Shown piece by piece: positions 33,814-41,754 of a DNA stretch of 41,754 nucleotides. Each line of letters opens with the position of its first letter. Position 1 is the stretch's first letter. The notes under the pieces were generated by a model that was not told where the DNA came from, made no database searches, and was given only the letters and a program-made list of their open reading frames with translations. The stretch covers positions 572,932 to 614,685 of the forward strand of contig JAMPHR010000001.1 in assembly GCA_023663345.1 (NCBI GenBank), written 5' to 3'. The translations under genes were made by a program, and so were the position numbers. The stretch comes from Paenibacillus sp. Lineage in GTDB: Bacteria; Bacteroidota; Bacteroidia; Bacteroidales; Muribaculaceae.

Positions 33814-35943
33814 ATGAAACCGTTTCACATTATTGCTACAGCCATGCTGACATGCACGATGGCAGGTTGCCACACTTCCGAGAAACTCAATTACCCGGCC
33901 GCTCCGCAGGACGGGACTGTCGACACCATCTTCGGACTGGAGGTCAGTGACATCTACCGTCCGTTGGAGAACGATACCGCCCCCGAAACACTCGCATGGG
34001 TCGAGGCCGAAAATAAGGTGACACAACAGTACCTCTCACAGATACCCTATCGCGGAGCCATAGCCGAGCGCCTGGCCCACCTCAACAATTTTGTTAAGCG
34101 AGGAGTACCATCACGTGAAAATGACGGTAAATACTATTACACCGAGAACGACGGTCTGAAGAACCAGGCCGTGATATACCGCACCGCCGATCTCAACTCG
34201 GGCGACCGCGAGGTATTCCTCGACCCCAACACACTGAGTGACGACGGCACCGTGGCCCTGACCGGGACCTTCCAGTCAAAGGACGGAAAATACACAGCCT
34301 ACACCATCAGCCGCAGCGGCAGTGACTGGACTGAGATCTATGTGATGGACACCGCTACCGGCGAACTGCTACCCGATCACATCGAGTGGGCCAAGTTCAC
34401 TGGAGCCGAATGGGACGGCGACGGATTCTATTACAGTGCATATCCCAAACCCGAAGCCGGCAAGGAGTTCTCCAACGCCAACGAGAACCATCAGGTGTAT
34501 TACCACAAGCTGGGTACCCCCCAGAGCGAGGACGCTATCGTGTTCACCGACCCCGCCAATCCTCTCCACTTCCACAGCGCCGGTGTAGCAAGCACCGAGC
34601 CGGTGATGTTCGTGTCGATCGGAGGCCAGGGTGTAGGCAACGCACTGAAGATGCGCCGTGGCGGAGCATGGGTCACCGTATCGCCCGACCAGAATTATGA
34701 CTGCGAGGTGATCGACGTGATCGACGGCAAAATATACTTGCTCACCTCGTTTGGGGCTGACCGCCGTCGCCTGATGGTGGCCGATGTGGCCAACCCTGCC
34801 CGTGAGAACTGGAAAGAACTTATCCCTGAAAGTGAGGGCGTGCTCAAGAGCGTGCAACTCTCAGGCAACAACATGTATCTGACCTACGAGAAGGACGCAT
34901 CCGACCATGTATCCATCTACTCGATGGACGGCAAGAAGGTCTCCGACGTGAATCTTCCCGGCATCGGCTCGATCGCTCTTTCGACATCGCGCAAGCATCC
35001 CGAAGACGTGTTCTACAACCTGAGCTCGTTCACCTCACCCTCTACTCTCTACTCCTTCAACGCATCGACCGGTGAGAGCACCCGCATGTTCCAGCCTGAA
35101 CTCGAGGGCGTGAATCTCGATGATTATGTCACCGAGCAGGTGTTCTATCCCTCGGCCGACGGCACCAAGGTGCCCATGTTCCTCACCTACAAGAAAGGAC
35201 TGGAGCGCAACGGCAAGAACCCCGTATATCTCTACGGTTACGGAGGCTTCAACGTATCGCTCACACCAGGATTCTCGGCCTACAAAATGTTCCTGCTCGA
35301 GAACGGTGTGATCTATGCCCAGACCAACCTGCGCGGCGGATCGGAATATGGCGAGGCATGGCACGAGGCCGGCACCAAGATGAAGAAGCAGAATGTGTTT
35401 GACGACTTCATCGGAGCCGCCGAATATCTCATCAAGGAGGGCTGGACATCGCCCGACTATCTGACCATCGAGGGCGGAAGCAACGGCGGACTGCTCGTAG
35501 GCGCCACCGTGAACCAGCGTCCCGACCTTTTCAAAGTAGCATTCCCCCGCGTTGGCGTTATGGATATGATGCGCTACCATCTGTTCACCATCGGATGGAA
35601 CTGGGCTTCGGATTACGGCACATCGGCCGATTCGCCCGAAATGGCCAAATATCTGCTTGGCTACTCTCCCCTCCACACCATACGCAACGACGGCACCCCC
35701 TATCCTGCCATCATGGTGACCACCGCCGATCATGACGACCGCGTGGTGCCCGCCCATTCCTTCAAGTATGCGGCCGCCCTGCAGGCAGCCGACACCGGCG
35801 ATGCTCCCAAGCTGATACGCATCGACTCCAAGGCAGGCCACGGCGCAGGCAAACCCACCGCCAAGGTGATCGAGGAGTATGCCGACATATATTCATTCAT
35901 GTTCCACAACCTCGGCCTCAAACCCGAGAGCGTGGCAAAATAA
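33814..35943 (+). CDS. prolyl oligopeptidase (S9A) lipoprotein
   Basis: This protein of about 709 residues starts at ATG 33814; an upstream in-frame extension has no leader. The lipobox TMAGC (about residues 14-18) predicts lipidation. A seven-bladed propeller domain (about 80-425) precedes an alpha/beta-hydrolase domain. The catalytic triad is S556 in GGSNGG, Asp641/642 in HDDRVVP and H676 in GHGAG. It cleaves short proline-containing peptides, probably in the periplasm. It is followed 22 nt later by another lipoprotein gene. Confidence 0.93.
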   Translation: MKPFHIIATAMLTCTMAGCHTSEKLNYPAAPQDGTVDTIFGLEVSDIYRPLENDTAPETLAWVEAENKVTQQYLSQIPYRGAIAERLAHLNNFVKRGVPSRENDGKYYYTENDGLKNQAVIYRTADLNSGDREVFLDPNTLSDDGTVALTGTFQSKDGKYTAYTISRSGSDWTEIYVMDTATGELLPDHIEWAKFTGAEWDGDGFYYSAYPKPEAGKEFSNANENHQVYYHKLGTPQSEDAIVFTDPANPLHFHSAGVASTEPVMFVSIGGQGVGNALKMRRGGAWVTVSPDQNYDCEVIDVIDGKIYLLTSFGADRRRLMVADVANPARENWKELIPESEGVLKSVQLSGNNMYLTYEKDASDHVSIYSMDGKKVSDVNLPGIGSIALSTSRKHPEDVFYNLSSFTSPSTLYSFNASTGESTRMFQPELEGVNLDDYVTEQVFYPSADGTKVPMFLTYKKGLERNGKNPVYLYGYGGFNVSLTPGFSAYKMFLLENGVIYAQTNLRGGSEYGEAWHEAGTKMKKQNVFDDFIGAAEYLIKEGWTSPDYLTIEGGSNGGLLVGATVNQRPDLFKVAFPRVGVMDMMRYHLFTIGWNWASDYGTSADSPEMAKYLLGYSPLHTIRNDGTPYPAIMVTTADHDDRVVPAHSFKYAAALQAADTGDAPKLIRIDSKAGHGAGKPTAKVIEEYADIYSFMFHNLGLKPESVAK

Positions 35944-35965
35944 GTAAGTTTAACGACCGTTCATA

Positions 35966-36895
35966 TTGAAGATATTTCTCCAAAATATCCTGTTGACAGC
36001 ATCCCTGCTCCCACTGCAGGGATGCTTCTTCACAGGTGTAGAGTCCACTCCGCGCATTACCGGAAAGGACGTAAAGCGCGAGGTGCCTCCACCTACCGCC
36101 GAGGATTCCTATCTGGCCTCAGTGGGCGATGCTCCCTTTTCCACATGGGAGCCCGGCAAAGTTTTCATAGTGACCGACGACCGCATCGGGCGCATATTCG
36201 GAGCTTCGGGCACTCCTGCCGGTTCGCTCAAAGGCTCGGCGATCAGATACCGGGGCACCGAGGAGGCCGTGTCGGTAACAGGCGGGACCGTGTCGGACAT
36301 AACATTCACCTCACCTACCGGACTGCCACTGACCTACCGAGTCAACAAGCCTCTGTCGAGATTAATGACCGACTCCGTGACCGAGGTTCCGTTCACCATA
36401 CAGATGTCGGTGATTGACGGTGCCCGACGGCTTATGGAGGGGAAAGAATACTACATACTCACCTCGCTGTGGCGCAACGATGACGACGAGCCCACAGGAA
36501 GCGGAAGAAAATACATCCCTGTGAGGATCGACTCGGTATCGCCGGGCAATGCTCTGTTTCCCATCAAGGTGGCATTCACCGACCGCGACGGCAATTCGGC
36601 CAGGGTGTTCATCCATCCCGGGGCCAAGGGGGATGCGCCACGCACATTCTCACGAGTATTCTCGTTCTCCGATCCCCGCCTGCGTTATCCCCACATCACG
36701 CCCGAACATTGGCAACTGATCATTGACGGGCGGGTGGCCGACGGAATGACACTCGAGGAGTGCCGGCTGTCGCTCGGAGCGCCCAAGGAGATAGACCGCG
36801 GAGCCACCAACGCCTATATACGCGAGGCATGGCTGTACGAAAACGGAGTGTATCTGCTTTTCGAGGACGGATTGCTAAAACGCTACCGCCATTAG
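35966..36895 (+). CDS. lipoprotein with BamE/SmpA-like C-terminal motif
   Basis: This 309-residue protein starts at TTG; no ATG or GTG fits the leader. The lipobox LPLQGC is at about 16-21. The middle (about 60-235) is beta-rich and not recognised. The last 60 residues (DGMTLEECRLSLGAPKEI ... WLYENGVYLLFEDGLLKRY) follow the pattern of small BamE/SmpA-fold repeats, in which a 'GMTxxEVxxxLGxP' helix is followed by a two-strand hairpin. A role at the envelope is likely, but membership of the BAM complex is not implied. It is probably co-transcribed with the peptidase gene. Confidence 0.65.
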   Translation: MKIFLQNILLTASLLPLQGCFFTGVESTPRITGKDVKREVPPPTAEDSYLASVGDAPFSTWEPGKVFIVTDDRIGRIFGASGTPAGSLKGSAIRYRGTEEAVSVTGGTVSDITFTSPTGLPLTYRVNKPLSRLMTDSVTEVPFTIQMSVIDGARRLMEGKEYYILTSLWRNDDDEPTGSGRKYIPVRIDSVSPGNALFPIKVAFTDRDGNSARVFIHPGAKGDAPRTFSRVFSFSDPRLRYPHITPEHWQLIIDGRVADGMTLEECRLSLGAPKEIDRGATNAYIREAWLYENGVYLLFEDGLLKRYRH

Positions 36896-36909
36896 AGGGA
36901 TGCTCTGCC

Positions 36910-36926
36910 ACGGTCGTGACGACCGT
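36910..36926. promoter_or_regulatory. palindrome between the lipoprotein gene and dut
   Basis: ACGGTCGT (36910-36917) and ACGACCGT (36919-36926) form a perfect 8-bp inverted repeat around one G. The minimal loop favours a protein-binding operator over an RNA hairpin; the regulator is unknown. Confidence 0.4.
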
Positions 36927-36994
36927 CATTAAACACTCTTATCATCCCACGCGTTAATACATAGAATACTACTATATTTTTCGACTATTTGTTT

Positions 36995-37438
36995 ATGGAA
37001 CACATCACCGTAAAAATCATCAGCGAGTCGCCCTACGATCTCCCCACCTACGAGACCCATTCAGCTGCCGGAATGGACGTCCGCGCCAATATATCCGCCC
37101 CCCTCACCCTCGGGCCTCTCGAACGCGCCCTCATCCCTACCGGACTGAAGATGCAGCTCCCGCAAGGCTACGAATGTCAGATACGTCCCCGATCGGGCCT
37201 CGCCCTGAAGCACGGAATATCGCTTGTCAACACCCCGGGCACAGTCGATGCCGACTACCGTGGCGACATAGGCATCATCGTGATCAATCTATCCAACGAG
37301 CCTTACACAATAGCTCCCGGCGAACGTATAGCCCAGATGGTGATAAAGAAATATGTACACGTGACATGGGAACCGGTGAAGCGCATCGATGAGACCGAGC
37401 GCGGCGAGGGAGCCTTCGGCCACACCGGCACAGAATAA
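36995..37438 (+). CDS. dut: dUTP diphosphatase
   Basis: This 147-residue trimeric-type dUTPase shows all five motifs: AGMDVRA (25-31), RPRSGLA (64-70), GTVDADYRGDI (82-92, catalytic D86), PGERIAQ (108-114) and RGEGAFGHTG (136-145). The last motif differs slightly from the usual RGxGGFGSTG. It hydrolyses dUTP to dUMP, keeping uracil out of DNA and feeding thymidylate synthesis. The ATG at 36995 is preferred over an upstream TTG. It heads a cluster with the TPR protein, DUF4292 lipoprotein and EnvC-like genes, an order I recall from other Bacteroidota. Confidence 0.96.
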   Translation: MEHITVKIISESPYDLPTYETHSAAGMDVRANISAPLTLGPLERALIPTGLKMQLPQGYECQIRPRSGLALKHGISLVNTPGTVDADYRGDIGIIVINLSNEPYTIAPGERIAQMVIKKYVHVTWEPVKRIDETERGEGAFGHTGTE

Positions 37439-37508
37439 ATCAGCAACACCACCCGACAGGCCTGCCAGGCCGACAGATAAAGCAATCAGCAATCTGAAAT
37501 CTACCACG

Positions 37509-39266
37509 ATGAAGCGACTTCCATTCCTTATCATCCCCATAATGCTCCTCGCGATGGCCGTGACGGCCACCGGACGCGGACGCAAGCCGGCGACATCTCC
37601 CGAAGATGTGGCCAAGGCCGACTATATGTATCTCGAAGCCCTCAGGGCCAAGTCGCAGGGCAATTACGATGCCGCATTCTCGCTGCTGTCGCGTGCCCGC
37701 GAACTGAACCCCGATGATAAGGAGACCGGGCTTGAGCTGTCCAACTTCATCCTCATCCTGTCGTCCGACCCTACCGACACCACCGGAATGGGACGCGGAG
37801 TGAGCATGCTCAAGGAGTATTGGGACGCGAATCCCTCCGATTATTACACCGGAGTGAAATACGGCCTTCTCGCCCAGCGTTCGCTTGACCGTGCCGAAGC
37901 TATCAGAGTGTGGGACACCCTGCACCGGCTGTACCCCGAGAAGGTGGAGATAGCTTTCCAGCTTGCCGAAGTGCTCTCGCAAGGGGGCGACAATAACGAC
38001 CGGGACCGTGCCATAGCGATATATGACTCGATCGAGGCAACCGAGGGTCCCAACCTCAGCCTGTCGAGCAATAAGATACAATTATATTTCAACGAGAACG
38101 ATACAGCGTCGATCCTTGCCGAAGCCGACCGCCTGCGCGAGTCGTCACCGGCCAATGTCGAGTTCATGGTGTTCTCGGGCAAAGTGTACTCGATGTTCGG
38201 ACGCAACGATGAGGCTCTGAAATACTTCGACCGCGCATGTGAGCTCGACCCATCGAGCGGACTCGCCTATTACTCCAAGGCCGAATTCTACAAGGCTATC
38301 GAGGACTCCACCGGATATGACCGGGAGGTGTTCAACGCTCTGCGTCAGAACAGCCTCGATGTCAACACCAAGCTCTCGATACTGCGCGGATATATCCAGG
38401 AGATGTACACCGACTCGTTGCAGCAACCGCGCATCAGGCAACTGTTTGACACGCTGATAGTACAGCATCCGCTCGAGCACGACATCCACGACTCGTATGC
38501 CCGCTATCTGATAGTGACACGCGACTATGAGGGAGCCGCCGAGCAGGAGGAGCAGACCCTCGGTCTCGATCCAGCCGATCCCGAAGGATGGGAGATGCTC
38601 ACATCGCTGTATCTGCAAGTCGAGAATCTCGACAAGGCCAAGGATGCCATAGAGCGCTCACTGCACTATTACCCTGACAATGCACGCCAGCACCTGGTGC
38701 TCGGGTCGATCTACGGCCAGCGCAAGGAGAACGACAAGTGCATGGCCGAACTCGAGAAAGCCCTGAAGCTCACCGACGAAGCCGATGCCGAGACCCTATC
38801 GAGCATCTACACGGCCATGGGCGACAACATGTATCAACAGGAGCAGGTGGACAGCTCGTATGTATATTACCGCAAGGCCTTGACCTATAACCCGGCCAAT
38901 GTGCTCGCACTCAATAACTGCGCATATCACATGGCCGTACAGGGCAAGGACCTCGACGAGGCGCTCCAGATGATCGAGACCGTGATGCAAGCCGAGCAGG
39001 ACAACCCCACGTCGCTCGACACCTATGCCTGGGTACTCTTCAAGAAGAAGGAGTATGCCAAGGCCCGCGACATGATCGACCGCACCATGGAGCTGACCGG
39101 TGAAGAGGATATGAGCGCCGATGTGCTCGAACATGCCGGCGACATATACTTCATGGACGGTGAGCCCGAGCAGGCCGTGGAGTTCTGGAAAGAGGCTCTG
39201 AAAATGGAACCGTCCAACGAATTGCTCCAGCGCAAGGTGAAACATAAGACTTATTTCTTCAAATAA
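37509..39266 (+). CDS. secreted tetratricopeptide-repeat protein
   Basis: This protein of about 585 residues starts at ATG 37509, which gives a signal peptide (about 1-22). It is built almost entirely of TPR-like helical repeats. Examples are GNYDAAFSLLSRARELNPDD near residue 50, GRNDEALKYFDRACELDPSS near 237, and several more to the C-terminus. It probably scaffolds protein-protein contacts in the periplasm. The family is linked by gene order to dut, DUF4292 and M23-type genes. No catalytic domain was seen. Confidence 0.88.
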   Translation: MKRLPFLIIPIMLLAMAVTATGRGRKPATSPEDVAKADYMYLEALRAKSQGNYDAAFSLLSRARELNPDDKETGLELSNFILILSSDPTDTTGMGRGVSMLKEYWDANPSDYYTGVKYGLLAQRSLDRAEAIRVWDTLHRLYPEKVEIAFQLAEVLSQGGDNNDRDRAIAIYDSIEATEGPNLSLSSNKIQLYFNENDTASILAEADRLRESSPANVEFMVFSGKVYSMFGRNDEALKYFDRACELDPSSGLAYYSKAEFYKAIEDSTGYDREVFNALRQNSLDVNTKLSILRGYIQEMYTDSLQQPRIRQLFDTLIVQHPLEHDIHDSYARYLIVTRDYEGAAEQEEQTLGLDPADPEGWEMLTSLYLQVENLDKAKDAIERSLHYYPDNARQHLVLGSIYGQRKENDKCMAELEKALKLTDEADAETLSSIYTAMGDNMYQQEQVDSSYVYYRKALTYNPANVLALNNCAYHMAVQGKDLDEALQMIETVMQAEQDNPTSLDTYAWVLFKKKEYAKARDMIDRTMELTGEEDMSADVLEHAGDIYFMDGEPEQAVEFWKEALKMEPSNELLQRKVKHKTYFFK

Positions 39267-39305
39267 TCCTACCATCCTACCTCTCTCCCACATCAAGCAT
39301 TCACT

Positions 39306-40034
39306 ATGTTCCGATCATTATTACGCGTCATACTCATCTCCTCGCTTATACTCACCGTCGCCTCGTGCGGATCATCCCGCAAGGGTGCCGTGACAGGTGG
39401 TGACTCCTATATCCCCGGCCAGCAACAAGGCAACGGCGGTATCGAATGGACCGACCTGAAGATGCCGATAAGCGTCAACGTGAGCCAGCCCAAGTCGATA
39501 CGCATATCAGGCACAATGTCGATGGCCAAGGACAGAGACATACACATCTCCATGCGTTTCCTGGGAATGGAAGTAGCCGCAGCATACGTGACAGGCGACT
39601 CGGTGTATGCCTATGCCAAGCTGCAACGGGTATATGTGGCCGAAAGCATAGGCGAAGCTCTCGGCGGGCTCAACATCACCGTAGGCGACCTGCAGAATCT
39701 ACTGCTTGGGGCTCCGTTCCAGATACCCGCATCGACCGGAAGCGTGAGTGTGGACATGCACACCCTCGAACCTACAGGACAGCCGTTATCGATATCAGTG
39801 AGTCACCGCTCGGGGCGCACTGCCACCGTGAGCTACACTCCGCTCGAGAGTCTGCCACTTGCCTCGTCAGTCAACATCGAAGCTTCGTCGGGCAAGACCC
39901 GCATAGCCGCCACTCTCGGTTACGACTGGCAACGCGCCGAGGTGGACACAGGCAACCGCAGGCAGTTCTCCATCCCGTCGGGCTACCGCCGCATCAAGGG
40001 ATCGGAACTCCTACGCGCCCTGTCAAAAATGTAG
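39306..40034 (+). CDS. DUF4292 lipoprotein (LolB-like fold)
   Basis: This 242-residue protein has a lipobox (TVASC, about 17-21). The beta-rich body (ISVNVSQPKSIRISGTMSM, YVTGDSVYAYAKLQRVYV) is typical of DUF4292, which is thought to share the LolB/LppX lipid-binding half-barrel. A role in outer-membrane lipoprotein or lipid handling is inferred from fold only. It sits 39 nt after the TPR gene and 76 nt before the EnvC-like gene. Confidence 0.85.
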   Translation: MFRSLLRVILISSLILTVASCGSSRKGAVTGGDSYIPGQQQGNGGIEWTDLKMPISVNVSQPKSIRISGTMSMAKDRDIHISMRFLGMEVAAAYVTGDSVYAYAKLQRVYVAESIGEALGGLNITVGDLQNLLLGAPFQIPASTGSVSVDMHTLEPTGQPLSISVSHRSGRTATVSYTPLESLPLASSVNIEASSGKTRIAATLGYDWQRAEVDTGNRRQFSIPSGYRRIKGSELLRALSKM

Positions 40035-40110
40035 GACACCTCTCAGCCCCTCACGCCTCTCCTCATCACCCTACTTCTCGCCTTGATCCAAATAACAACC
40101 TTTCGTAGAA

Positions 40111-41493
40111 ATGCAATTCATCATATCACGCCTGATACGTGTATCCATAAATATGCTTGCAATCATCATGGTTTCGGCCATGATGGCTACCGGCGTATCC
40201 GATGTTCAGGCCGCGATGCCGGTGCGCAAACGCAACACCCGGACCACACAGCGGTCAGCCGAAAGCGTGAAAAAGGAGCAGACCAATACTCAACGTAAGA
40301 TCTCGGAAACCTCCACCCGCCTCAACACCACCGGCAAGGAGCTGAAGAGACAGCTCAATTCGCTCAATTCGCTCAACGCAGATATACGCCAGCAGGATGC
40401 CACCGTAAAGCAACTGCGCTCGCGCATCGACTCGATAGGCGCCGAGATCAGCACCACCGCCGACTCCATCACCTCGCTCGAATCGGAACTCGAGGAGATG
40501 CGCGCAGCATATGCCAAGGCCATGAAAAGTATGCAGCCGGCGGCCGGAGATATGAGCACCCTTTCGTTCATATTCTCGTCGCAGAGCTTCAGCGAAGCCT
40601 ACAGCCGTATGCGCTACCTCAACCGCTTCACCGCATGGCGACAGCGCAAGGCCTACGACATAGACCGGGCCATAGAACGCATCGGCGAGCGCCGGCAACA
40701 CCTCACAGGCCTGCGTCACCAGCAGGACCGTGCCTATCGCGAGGCAGAGAATGCCCGACGGTCGCTCGCCCAGAAGCAGGACGAATCGGAAAAGATGGTC
40801 ACATCGCTCCGCAAGCAGGACAAGCAACTACGAGCCGAACTGGCCGAACAGAAACGCCAGGCCCGTGCCCTCGACCGTGAGCTCGACCGCATAATTGCCG
40901 CCGAGCAAGCCCGCATAGCCCGGGAGGAAGCTGCCCGCGAGGCCAAGGAAAGGAAAGCGAAAAACTCAGCCCGCCGATCCAAGACCTCGGGAAAGGGGGA
41001 CACCCCGTCGGCCCGCGACATAGCATCGGCCCGCGCCGAGACCCGCTCGGCAGCCTCCACCTCAGCCTCACAGCTCACCGGCTCATTCACCTCCAACAAG
41101 GGCCGTCTGCTGTTTCCCGTGAGCGGACGCTACAAGATCGTGCGCCGGTTTGGCCGACAGCCCCATCCCACTCAGAAGCATGTCATGACCGACAACTCGG
41201 GCATAGATATCGAGGTATCACGAGGCACCACAGCCCGCGCAGTGTTTGAAGGCACCGTCTCGGCCATATTCCACCAGGACGGTTTCAACACCATCGTGAT
41301 GCTCCGCCACGGCAAGTATCTCACAGTCTACGCAGGACTCTCATCTGCGTCCGTGCGTCAGGGCGAGAAAGTAAAAGCCGGACAGACCATCGGCACCATC
41401 TATTCGGACCCCGCAGATGGAAACCGTGCCATACTCCACTTTGAAGTCCGCAACGAGCGTACAAAACTCAACCCCACTGTTTGGGTGAAGTGA
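40111..41493 (+). CDS. EnvC-like murein hydrolase activator (degenerate M23/LytM)
   Basis: This 460-residue protein has an N-terminal export signal (about 1-35), a long coiled coil (about 45-300; Gln/Arg/Glu-rich), a Ser/Thr/Ala linker, and a LytM domain at about 330-460. In that domain the HxxxD zinc motif reads N362-S-G-I-D366 and the HxH motif reads I441-L-H443. Two metal ligands are therefore lost. As in E. coli EnvC, the domain probably binds and activates a separate amidase during cell separation rather than cutting peptidoglycan itself. It is the last gene of the dut cluster. Confidence 0.88.
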   Translation: MQFIISRLIRVSINMLAIIMVSAMMATGVSDVQAAMPVRKRNTRTTQRSAESVKKEQTNTQRKISETSTRLNTTGKELKRQLNSLNSLNADIRQQDATVKQLRSRIDSIGAEISTTADSITSLESELEEMRAAYAKAMKSMQPAAGDMSTLSFIFSSQSFSEAYSRMRYLNRFTAWRQRKAYDIDRAIERIGERRQHLTGLRHQQDRAYREAENARRSLAQKQDESEKMVTSLRKQDKQLRAELAEQKRQARALDRELDRIIAAEQARIAREEAAREAKERKAKNSARRSKTSGKGDTPSARDIASARAETRSAASTSASQLTGSFTSNKGRLLFPVSGRYKIVRRFGRQPHPTQKHVMTDNSGIDIEVSRGTTARAVFEGTVSAIFHQDGFNTIVMLRHGKYLTVYAGLSSASVRQGEKVKAGQTIGTIYSDPADGNRAILHFEVRNERTKLNPTVWVK

Positions 41494-41562
41494 CGATCGT
41501 TGATCCGTGAGCAAAATTACCACCGCTGACACACGTATTTGGTGCGATAATGTCGCATAGAG

Positions 41563-41605
41563 TGCATATTTTTGAGAAAAACATGATTTTTCTCAAAAAT
41601 ATGCA
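41563..41605. terminator. 19-bp perfect hairpin downstream of the EnvC-like gene
   Basis: Positions 41563-41581 pair perfectly with 41587-41605 around the loop CATGA. The stem has A- and T-rich flanks (TTTTT in the 3' arm, AAAA after it). Likely a terminator that isolates the tRNA gene; it could work in both directions. Confidence 0.65.
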
Positions 41606-41633
41606 TAAAACACATAAAAACTTGGCCAGTAAA

Positions 41634-41665
41634 TTTGCATAAACCAGAAATTAGCACTACCTTTG
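41634..41665 (+). promoter_or_regulatory. promoter of tRNA-Ala
   Basis: TTTG (41634-41637) is followed after 20 nt by TACCTTTG (41658-41665), a full consensus match, 37 nt before the tRNA. Confidence 0.8.
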
Positions 41666-41702
41666 CAACGCAAAAGGCAAATAAGCCTAAAATAGACATC
41701 AT

Positions 41703-41754
41703 GGGGTATTAGCTCATCTGGCTAGAGCGCGACACTGGCAGTGTCGAGGTGAGC
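41703..41754 (+). tRNA. tRNA-Ala (anticodon GGC), truncated by the window end
   Basis: The 5' acceptor strand GGGGTAT is followed by the D-arm TTAGCTCATCTGGCTAGAGC. The anticodon stem CGACA/TGTCG encloses loop CTGGCAG, anticodon GGC. The T-arm and 3' acceptor strand lie beyond the window. Confidence 0.88.

Noticed and set aside
40111-41493. Active M23 peptidoglycan endopeptidase
   Set aside because: Two zinc ligands are missing (N362 and I441 in place of His), so an EnvC-like activator role is more likely than catalysis.

Overview
The window looks like a chromosomal segment from a Bacteroidales bacterium, probably of the Muribaculaceae type. This rests on (i) SusC/SusD, DUF4105, DUF4292, OstA-like and phosphate-selective-porin families; (ii) repeated promoters of the Bacteroidota form TTTG-N19-21-TAnnTTTG; and (iii) moderately GC-rich codon use in core genes. 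The family-level guess is inference; no 16S rRNA is present.

Layout. 1-3800: a tRNA-Pro on the minus strand, two tandem paralogous secreted proteins, a short BACON-type lipoprotein, and a minus-strand pair (cytidylate-kinase-like, Crp/Fnr regulator). 3802-12124: a compact plus-strand envelope/repair operon: double-parvulin isomerase, OstA-like protein, mutL, DUF4105 protein and a phosphatase homologue that has lost its catalytic residues. 12308-18353: secA and a malic enzyme-phosphotransacetylase fusion. 18678-24694: a SusC-SusD-thioredoxin transport locus whose SusC leader is broken by a run of nine G. 24695-30382: an AT-richer accessory zone with a lipoprotein, an SGNH hydrolase and an AAA-ATPase/TOPRIM gene pair, punctuated by related palindromic repeats and gene debris. 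30383-33541: minus-strand diacylglycerol-kinase-like enzyme, a tiny sorting-domain-like protein, a porin and an ECF sigma factor. 33814-41493: prolyl oligopeptidase, a lipoprotein with a BamE-like tail, then dut, a TPR protein, a DUF4292 lipoprotein and an EnvC-like protein. 41703-end: start of a tRNA-Ala.

Most interesting points. First, a G9 tract places the SusC signal peptide out of frame; eight G would restore a complete signal peptide, so this is either a slipped-strand ON/OFF switch or a homopolymer error. Second, the two-gene ATPase/TOPRIM cassette resembles the AbiL/RloAB/PARIS class of phage-defence pairs, with an added four-cysteine cluster. It is bracketed by a decayed copy of the 3' end of the neighbouring lipid-kinase gene and preceded by a 103-bp palindromic repeat. 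A near-identical copy of that repeat lies 3.5 kb upstream, where it abuts what looks like a fossil of the same TOPRIM gene. Together these suggest a turnover hotspot for defence cargo next to the kinase gene.
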